A DNA stretch of 64,000 nt. It comes from Helianthus annuus (Eukaryota > Streptophyta > Magnoliopsida > Asterales > Asteraceae). Below the pieces are notes generated by a model. It saw only the letters and a list, made by a program, of their open reading frames with translations. It had not been told where the DNA came from and ran no database searches. The first letter of the stretch is position 1, and every line of letters begins with the position of its first letter. Shown in pieces: positions 58,301 to 64,000 of the stretch. The position numbers and the translations under genes were made by a program. The DNA is taken from contig NC_035436.2 in assembly GCF_002127325.2 (NCBI RefSeq), positions 28,919,163 through 28,983,162 of the forward strand, given 5' to 3'.

Positions 58301-58707
58301 TATTACTTAAGGTATCACCCTGGAAGGGGGTGATGCGTTTCGGCAAGAAGGGCAAGCTGAGTCCGAGATACATAGGGCCTTTTGAGGTCATTGAACGAGT
58401 CGGATCAGTTGCCTATAAACTGAACTTGCCTGAAGAGCTCAATGGAATTCACAATGTGTTCCACATCTGCAATCTCAAAAAGTGCTTCGCCGACGAATCG
58501 TTGGTGATTCCACACACAGATGTGCATATAGATGAGAGCTTAAAGTTCATAGAAAAACCCTTATCGATTGAAGATCGACAGGTGAAGAAGCTTCGCAGAA
58601 AGCACGTACCGATTGTAAAAGTCAAATGGGATGCTCGTAGAGGTCCTGAATATACGTGGGAAGTCGAAGCTACAATGAAAGAAAAGTACCCCTATTTATT
58701 TGAGTAA
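55261..58707 (+). CDS. Pol polyprotein of young chromovirus (PR-RT-RNH-INT-chromodomain)
   Basis: An open frame of 1148 codons; the apparent Met is internal to gag, so the natural protein starts upstream. Protease: [48 protein letters not shown], catalytic F396-I-D-D. RNase [18 protein letters not shown] to LGAVVFALK. Integrase: HHCC finger ([12 protein letters not shown] to CLTCAQVK), catalytic Asp in TMDFITKLP, Asp in [10 protein letters not shown], and Glu in the GQSE motif. The GPY/F-like [12 protein letters not shown] lies at about 1038-1049. The last ~45 residues ([17 protein letters not shown]) are a chromodomain. All catalytic residues are present. The stop is 22 bp before the polypurine tract. 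Family role: reverse transcription in particles and chromatin-guided integration. Confidence 0.93.
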   Translation: MKASRPTTFRSVTDLSLSLTKAEETKKSNARVFRMDAKEAVKDDNVLTGTFLVNNIFARVLFDSGADKSFVDQKFCQLLNMPIKTLDMKYEVELADGTIETVSTVLEGCEMSIRSHSFLLSLLPFKLAGFDIVLGMDWLSHNQAQIICGKRQIVLRTPSGESLTIRGDTHYGLPEDVSMLKASRCLNRGCVIYMAQVIIEEPKPKIEDLPVISEYPEVFPEELPGLPPDRQVEFRIDIIPGAAPIARAPYRLAPTEMKELRTQLDELLAKGFIRPSSSPWGAPVLFVKKKDGSMRLCIDYRELNKVTIKNRYPLPRIDDLFDQLQGASYFSKIDLRSGYHQLRVRDEDVHKTAFRTRYGHYEFLVMPFGLTNAPAAFMDLMNRVCKPYLDKFVIVFIDDILIYSKNQADHEKHLRCILELLQREKLYAKFSKCEFWLREVQFLGHVVSERGIQVDPAKVEAVMNWQEPKTPTKIRSFLGLAGYYRRFIENFSRIAAPLTSLTKKKEKYIWGPKQQESFEILKQKLSNAPVLTLPEGTDEFVVYCDASHTGMGCVLMQKGKVIAYASRQLKVHEKNYTTHDLELGAVVFALKLWRHYLYGIKFVIYSDHKSLQHLFNQKELNMRQRRWMETLNDYDCEIRYHPGKANVVADALSRKERVKPIRINAKSIEVKNNLIERILAAQREAVLEANYLNEKLGVTEEQLTLSKDGILRLNGRIWVPIYGGLRDVVLQEAHSSKYSVHPGADKMYQDLKANYWWIGLKKSVAAHVAKCLTCAQVKAEHQKPSGLLQQPELPEWKWECVTMDFITKLPKTGKGNDTIWVIVDRLTKSAHFLPIKETYSSDMLAQLYVDKIVALHGIPVSIISDRDTRYTSHFWKSFQQSLGTRLNFSTAYHPQTDGQSEHTIQTLEDMLRACAIDLGGNWDKNLPLIEFSYNNSYHTSIKAAPFEALYGRKCRSPVCWAEVGEGQLSGPEIVFQTTDKIVQIRERLKAARDRQKSYADPKRKDFHFEVGEKVLLKVSPWKGVMRFGKKGKLSPRYIGPFEVIERVGSVAYKLNLPEELNGIHNVFHICNLKKCFADESLVIPHTDVHIDESLKFIEKPLSIEDRQVKKLRRKHVPIVKVKWDARRGPEYTWEVEATMKEKYPYLFE

Positions 58708-58729
58708 ATCTCGGGTCGAGATTTATTTT

Positions 58730-58742
58730 AAGGGGGTGAGGA
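58730..58742 (+). promoter_or_regulatory. Polypurine tract of young chromovirus
   Basis: AAGGGGGTGAGGA, purine-rich with one T, directly before the 3' LTR; primes plus-strand synthesis. Confidence 0.85.
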
Positions 58743-61700
58743 TGTAACACCTCGAATTTTTGTGTCCAATAATGTGTTAACACGTGTCATTTGTTTACAC
58801 GTGGCATTGATATTAAATAAAGGACTGATTTTGACAAACCTTGAAAGTATATAAATTCGAGGGTTATAAATGTCAACAAGGGTAAATATACTGTATAGTA
58901 ACCCTAAATTACGCTTGTACCTCCAAACGAATAAATCATAAATCGTACGGAAGCGAAACGCGGAAGAAAGTGAGAGATTACGAACTACAGGGGTTAACTG
59001 TGTCAACATGTTTAATTATACCTCTGAGTGACCCTTTAACGTTCCCAAGGCTTCGTAACAGTATTATACGCTCACTAGAATATACTGTATAAATTCCGCG
59101 AAGTTCCGTTTTAAAACGAAAGAGTTATACTCAAATTCGTATGAGAAGGGTTAAAAGCGTCAATAATGAAAGTTAAGGCTTTCTGAACAATTAATAAACT
59201 AACAAGGGACTTTATAATGCGGGTAAATAACACGAGGCCCCTATCGGTAAATAACCGAGGGCCAAACCGCAAAGTTACCCCTTCAAACCCGAATGGTCAG
59301 GTAAATCATTACGAAAGATTTCGTTATTAATTACCAGGATTTCGCAATCATGACAAAAGATTTAAAATTTCTGAAATCTTAACCTCACGCGACCCGCATT
59401 GCATATTGGGTTAAGTTGAGGCGGGCCGCGAGCCTCCTCAATTACGCGTCTGGTATTTAAATCCCTGGCGGCCCACATTGTAAACGCATGGAACTTCCAT
59501 GCGGGCCGCATTAGACGCCCAGATGCAGAAAGTTGTTGTTTTCTTGACTTTTGAGCATGGTGAACGATCAATCTCCAATAAATGAGGCATGGGCGCCCCC
59601 TACTCGACCCATAGCCCTCTGGGACACCTACCCATCATCCCTGGACAGTTGTGGGTGGTTGTAATGATCATTGATGCTTGACATTGGCTATAAATAGCCA
59701 CATTTTTGCACATAACATTCACACAACTTAAACATACACCTCTGGTCATTCTAAGGAGCTCCCAAGCACCCTTCTCTGCTCTCTAAGCAAGAATCAACTT
59801 CTGTAAGTGATCTAACCCTTTGTGGTTTCACATTCCCTTAGTAAATGGCTAAGAACCAAACCGTCGTAACTACGGTTTGACTTCACAATAAATCAGTAAT
59901 GGTTCAGTCTTATGACGAATCAAAAGTAGTTATGAGTTGGTAATTATGTGGGTAATAAACCTCTAAAAAGGTTCCCCCTGATCACCACTCTAACTATGTC
60001 AAATATCGAGTCAAACGTGCGGTTAAAAAGTCAACAGAAAGCTATTTTGGCGATTTATGCATAATCTGTAATGTATATGTTATGGAACCTGTTTTGATAA
60101 TCATAAAACATGATAATAAGTAAATAAACTTGTTTGCGCTCGTTTGAATCGATCATTTGCTATATTGAACCGGTTCGGAGCCGAAAGTCGCAAAAGTTTG
60201 ACTTTTGCTTTGACTTCAGTTCTGACCCGTTTTAGTGAGGTATAAATATACCTTAGGACTCCCTTAGGACCAGGTCACATGTTGGTATAAACCTCTGTGG
60301 TCGGTTCATGAGTTATCCGAGTCTTTTACGTATTTCCGTCATTCGCCTAAAAGTTGACCGTAACGGCCTTTTGAAATTAAAACGAGTATTTCGGACACGT
60401 GAACGGACCAAAACCTTGCTTATTAAATTATAAGCATGTCCTTAAAGTTTCACACCAATCCGAGGTCTAGAATGAGAGTTATGCTAATTAGCGCAATTTA
60501 AATAAACTTTAGTAATTAACGGCGCAAATAGCATAACACCTATCTAAACCAAGATTTCGTCACCAAATCTTTTACCCACTGTTATAAATTAATATTTTGG
60601 GAATTTTAAAGATTTTTAATAATTTTTACCTCGCTCATAACCTGCGGTTATGGCTACGGTTCGGTAAATACCGAATATGCCCTTTTCGGCCAAAACATGA
60701 GTTCTACAAGGTCTTTTGACCCGATTCCAGTTGCTACTGGTTTTAAATAATAAATAAAGTATTTTAAGCTTTATAAGCTGTTCGGGAAACTCAGATTTCC
60801 TGTAGAACTCGAAAAGCCCTTTTAAAATCTTTAAAATGACCGAAAAGCCCCTACGGGGCATAATACTAACTTAAACTCGTTACGGGCGTCACGGGAGGTA
60901 TCCTACTGATACCACAACCCATTTAAGGCATATTGACTTAGGAAATAAGCGTACGACTCTCATGGTTAACCGTTTCGCCTTTTGCGCGCACGGTTCGGCT
61001 TATGAAACTAGTTTTCATAATTAAGCCGATACGGGTCAAATTATATCGTTTGAACCCCAAAATCCAGAGTGTGAACCATTAACCCATATAAAACAAGTCT
61101 CTGAACTTGTTGGGACAGAATCACACTCCATTCTCGGTTTTCGCCTTTTCACGCGATTAAACCATATCTATATATATCGGAACCAACCGGTCTAGGCTAC
61201 GGCCATTATAACGACCCGTTAGGATTCTAAGAGGTTAATTAAAACCTTCGTTCCAGATTAGGAGCCCCAGTAAAAGCTATCGGTGATTTAATCCAAATTA
61301 AGGAAATATACTTGCAAAGGTAAATACTTTAACTTATTTCCCCTATATGGGCTTGGGTTACGGTATATTAATACCGCTTGATTGAGCATTATATAATTCC
61401 ATCGCTTAGGTGGTTAATTGATTAAATATGATCGGCTCATTTAAACAGTTTTGTTGCTTATAAGCCTTTGGGGGGTTTAATGACCGTTGTCCCGGATATC
61501 CTTGGCATCATTTTACGAAATGGCCACGACCATCGACATCCCGGTGTAGGCGTACACCCGGTATAAAGTGTCGACATTAAAATTAGAAGACGTAGCCGTT
61601 GGTTTTTATACTACGGTTTTACGCAAACGTGGTGTGTCTATAAATCTTTAACCCGGCACGACCCGGGCTACTGAACGCATAAAAGAACATGTAAAACGTT

Positions 61701-62140
61701 CACAAGATCATTATGAATTTTCCCAAGTTATAAAAGAGTTTGTGCCCTGTGCATTCAAATCAATTTTAATAAACATTTTCAAATGTGTCAGTTGAATGTA
61801 TTTACCAGTGTAAACTGACGTATTTTCCCCAAAAAGATTAAGTGCAGGTACCTAAACGTAAATTGGCTGGTATTAGCTCCCTAGCGTCGTGATAAGTCTC
61901 GCAAGCTTGATTGCAGCATCTGATGGAACAATACTTTATGTTTATTTACGATCCACTGTGGATATATTCAACCCCTGTAATACATTTGATATTACAACCA
62001 GAGGTTGAAGTTTATATATTTATCTTATGCTTCCGCTGTGCATTATATAATTGTGTGGTTTGACTATATTGTCGCCAACATCGTCACGGTAATCCCCCAC
62101 CGGACCCACCGGTGAGACACGTGGAAATCGGGGTGTGACA
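58743..62140 (+). repeat. 3' LTR of young chromovirus
   Basis: 3398 bp; differs from the 5' LTR by about nine substitutions and TG inserted in CTGTAAGTGATCT (about 59804). TATA box at 59689-59698. GCGGCCCGCAT-type words at 59386-59517. Confidence 0.94.
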
Positions 62141-63074
62141 CCAAGTTTCACGCTGATACAAAAATGCACGTCCGCCATTCGCCAACTAGCGACAGGTAAC
62201 CCTCCCGATCAATTTGATGAATACCTAGCTATGTTGGATAGAACATCACGTGAATATCTGCAATTTTTTTGTAATGTGGTTATTAAATTGTATGGTAAAG
62301 AGTTTTTACGTAAATCGACGAGACACGACATCTCACGTATTTACGCCGCACATGAGGCTAGATGGCATTTTCCAGGGATGCTCGGTAGCATCGATTGTAC
62401 ATATATCGAGTGGAGAAATTGTCCAAGAGAGTTGCGAGGGACGTATGTTAGGGGTGACGTCAGAAGACCAACCATCATACTTAAGCGGTGACGTTGAATT
62501 ATTTATGGTTTTGGCATTCATATTTTGGTGTTCCAGGTTCAAACAACGACATCAGTGTTTTGCACACGTCGCTGTTGTTCCATAGCGTAACGGATGGTAC
62601 CACACCCTTTTGTCCATTCTATGTTAACGGACGATATTACAGACGAGACTTTCTTCTTGTGTATGGTATCTACCCATCATGGTCTGTTTTTGTGAAAAGC
62701 TCTTTCATTTCCTGTCGACGCTAAAGAAAAGGCGTTCAAAAAGTTGCAAGAATCGGCAAGAAAAGATTTTGAGAGAGTTTTTGGTGTTTTAAAAGGTAGA
62801 TGGGGCATACTAAGCTGACCGGTTCGTGCGATGAATAAGAAATCAATACATAGCATAGTATATGCATGTATCATATTTCACAATATGCTAATCAAACAAG
62901 ACGGACGTGCAATATCTCCAGATTGGGTGCCAGATCCTCCTACGCAAGTTCACGTTTCCGAAAATATCAAAACAAGACTTGCGTGATGAAGAATTTCACT
63001 TTCGTTTGAGATACGATTTAATTGAACTAGTAGGTTCTTTAGGTTTGGAATTTCCTAATTCGGACGAGGAATAG
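62141..63074 (+). pseudogene. Harbinger transposase, C-terminal catalytic piece, frame-broken
   Basis: Resumes at CCAAG: FTLIQKCTSAIRQLATGNPP, AHEARWHFPGMLGSIDCTYI and EWRNCPRELRGTYVRGD. This contains the first catalytic Asp of the HARBI1/ALP1-like DDE nuclease (GSIDC). A frameshift near 62485 moves to WHSYFGVPGSNNDISVLH, with the second Asp (SNNDI), and FYVNGRYYRRDF. Further shifts give YGIYPSWSVFVKS, ARKDFERVFGVLKGRWGIL and EEFHFRLRYDLIELVGS, ending at TAG 63074. All three DDE regions are recognisable; the last acidic residue lies in the KDFERVFG helix. Inactivated both by the nested insertions and by these frameshifts. Confidence 0.85.
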
Positions 63075-63346
63075 AGTTTCTTTATGTATGTTTTTTTATC
63101 ATAGTCTAAAATATTTGGGGTATGTTTAATTGAACTAGTATGTTTTAATTTAAAATGAAATTTATAATTTATAATTTAAAAAATAAAAATAAAATAGGCT
63201 GTGACTGATGGAATACCATCACAAGTGATAACCATTTCAACTAAAAAAGGTTGTAAGGGATGGAATAAATGAATAATGGTTGATGACATGACGAACTTGA
63301 TTAGATGTTGTGAGTGATGAGTAAGTGATGGCCACCCCTATCCCCC

Positions 63347-63643
63347 TTAGGGTTACACAAGGAGTGTGTTTATATAGCACACCAAATTACACATCCAACC
63401 CCTATACTGTAACTTATTGTCTTCTTTCCGACACAAACACCATTTAAGTTTTCAAAAAATCAATAAGTTATAAGTTAGCTAAAATAAGCGATCCCAAACA
63501 CCCTCTAACTTAAATGCATACTTGTAGGGACTTGAAAATTTGTTTTAAAGTGTTGTTATGTTTTAGTTACCTTTATTAAACCTTTTGACATATGTTAAGG
63601 ATTCCAATTATTTTGAATTGAAAATGAATCATAAACTATAACA
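63347..63643 (-). repeat. Right piece of copia LTR
   Basis: Starts at the TTA duplicated on Harbinger insertion and reads GGGTTACACAAGGAGTG, then a TATA-like GTTTATATAG, to CTATAACA at 63636-63643, the inverted complement of TGTTATAG at 23341. Joined length would be about 345 bp, a normal copia LTR size. Boundary partly obscured by the LINE insertion. Confidence 0.45.
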
Positions 63644-63647
63644 TACA

Positions 63648-63985
63648 GCTCGGATGTTATTTCTTGGACCGCTCGGATTCGATCATCGTGCATGGTATCA
63701 TAGTTATTTCTTGTTGGTGCATTTGGTTATCTAGAAATAAGAGGATGTTTTCAGGAACCCGGCGTTGCGTGGAAGATGTTTTCAGTGATATTAGATCCAT
63801 GGGTTTCTTTTGGCTCAAGCGCAGGTCGTCTTTTCATTCGATTTCGTGGAGTAATTGGTGTAAATTTGTAATTATGTAATTTTGTTTTGTTTTTGTTGTC
63901 CGCTTTTGCCGGCTCGGTTTTCGGGTTCGGTGGTGTTAGTGAAAGTTTATTTTCAAAAAAAATAAAATAATAAAAAAAAAAATAA
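63648..63985 (+). mobile_element. 5'-truncated LINE (non-LTR retrotransposon)
   Basis: Encodes the very C-terminus of a plant LINE ORF2: WCIWLSRNKRMFSG, FSDIRSMGFFWLKRRSSFHS and SWSNWCKF, stop at 63877-63879. A short 3' UTR and an A-rich tail (63955-63985) follow. TSD AAACTATAACATACA lies at 63633-63647 and 63986-64000, the last 15 bases of the window. Only about 340 bp of the element was copied, typical of premature reverse transcription. Confidence 0.88.
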
Positions 63986-64000
63986 AAACTATAACATACA

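Larger units (their letters stand above)
46795..62140 (+). mobile_element. Young chromovirus (Ty3/gypsy, Tekay/Del-like) with extra ORF
   Basis: LTRs 46795-50190 and 58743-62140, TSD CCAAG (46790-46794, 62141-62145). Order: 5' LTR, primer site, extra 404-codon ORF, tandem repeats, gag, protease, RT, RNase H, integrase, chromodomain, polypurine tract, 3' LTR. About nine substitutions and one 2-bp indel separate the LTRs (about 0.3 %), so it is very young. The internal region contains an assembly gap and a suspicious duplication (53210-56237). Confidence 0.94.

Overview
This is nuclear DNA from a plant with a large, transposon-rich genome, most likely a eudicot. The family Asteraceae is my best guess, but that is inference from the general look of the repeats, not a diagnostic marker. 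The evidence for a plant is a plant-type RESTRICTED TEV MOVEMENT 2-like HSP20 gene, Athila-type and chromovirus Ty3/gypsy elements, retrotransposon primer sites complementary to plant initiator-Met and Asp tRNAs, and short plant-style GT-AG introns.

Host genes are few. A two-gene block of about 4 kb occurs twice in direct orientation, at about 824-4822 and 17731-22152. Each block carries a YJU2/CCDC94-like splicing factor gene followed by a two-exon HSP20 gene with a C-terminal membrane anchor. In copy 1 the YJU2 frame is broken by two compensating 1-bp indels; in copy 2 it is open for 260 codons. Both HSP20 genes look intact. Since the duplication, each copy has gained its own small transposons. 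The other copy serves as the empty site and fixes the insertion points and target-site duplications (TSDs).

Between the blocks (about 4.8-17.7 kb) lie a PIF/Harbinger-like MITE, an internally deleted hAT element with ACCGG-rich ends, a copia gag relic with one LTR, an AT-rich minisatellite, and, inserted into that minisatellite, a complete 6.4-kb gag-only LTR element.

From about 22.4 kb to the right edge the window is one nested transposon stack resolved by TSDs. A copia LTR was split by a PIF/Harbinger element (TTA). The Harbinger transposase gene was split twice: by an Athila-like element on the minus strand (TSD ATAAC, 23777-46559) and by a chromovirus on the plus strand (TSD CCAAG, 46795-62140). 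The Athila element was split by a second, minus-strand chromovirus (TSD GATTG, 26835-37533), whose integrase gene was in turn hit by a solo LTR (TSD ACCTT, 29501-30676). A 5'-truncated LINE closes the window with a 15-bp TSD whose second copy is the last 15 bases.

Hand comparison of LTR pairs gives the same order of ages: Athila oldest (about ten differences in the first 135 bp), inner chromovirus about 1 %, gag-only element about 0.7 %, plus-strand chromovirus about 0.3 %.

The most unusual observations are these. (1) At least five unrelated LTR families here each carry a private array of short palindromic or inverted words. In the three where a TATA box can be found, the array lies just upstream of it. 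(2) The young chromovirus has a 404-codon extra ORF upstream of gag. (3) An 84-bp intron lies in the gag gene of the inner chromovirus. (4) A near-ideal splice acceptor abuts the start codon of the Athila env-like ORF. (5) An N-gap with flanking duplication and homopolymer indels in the young chromovirus looks like an assembly fault, not biology.
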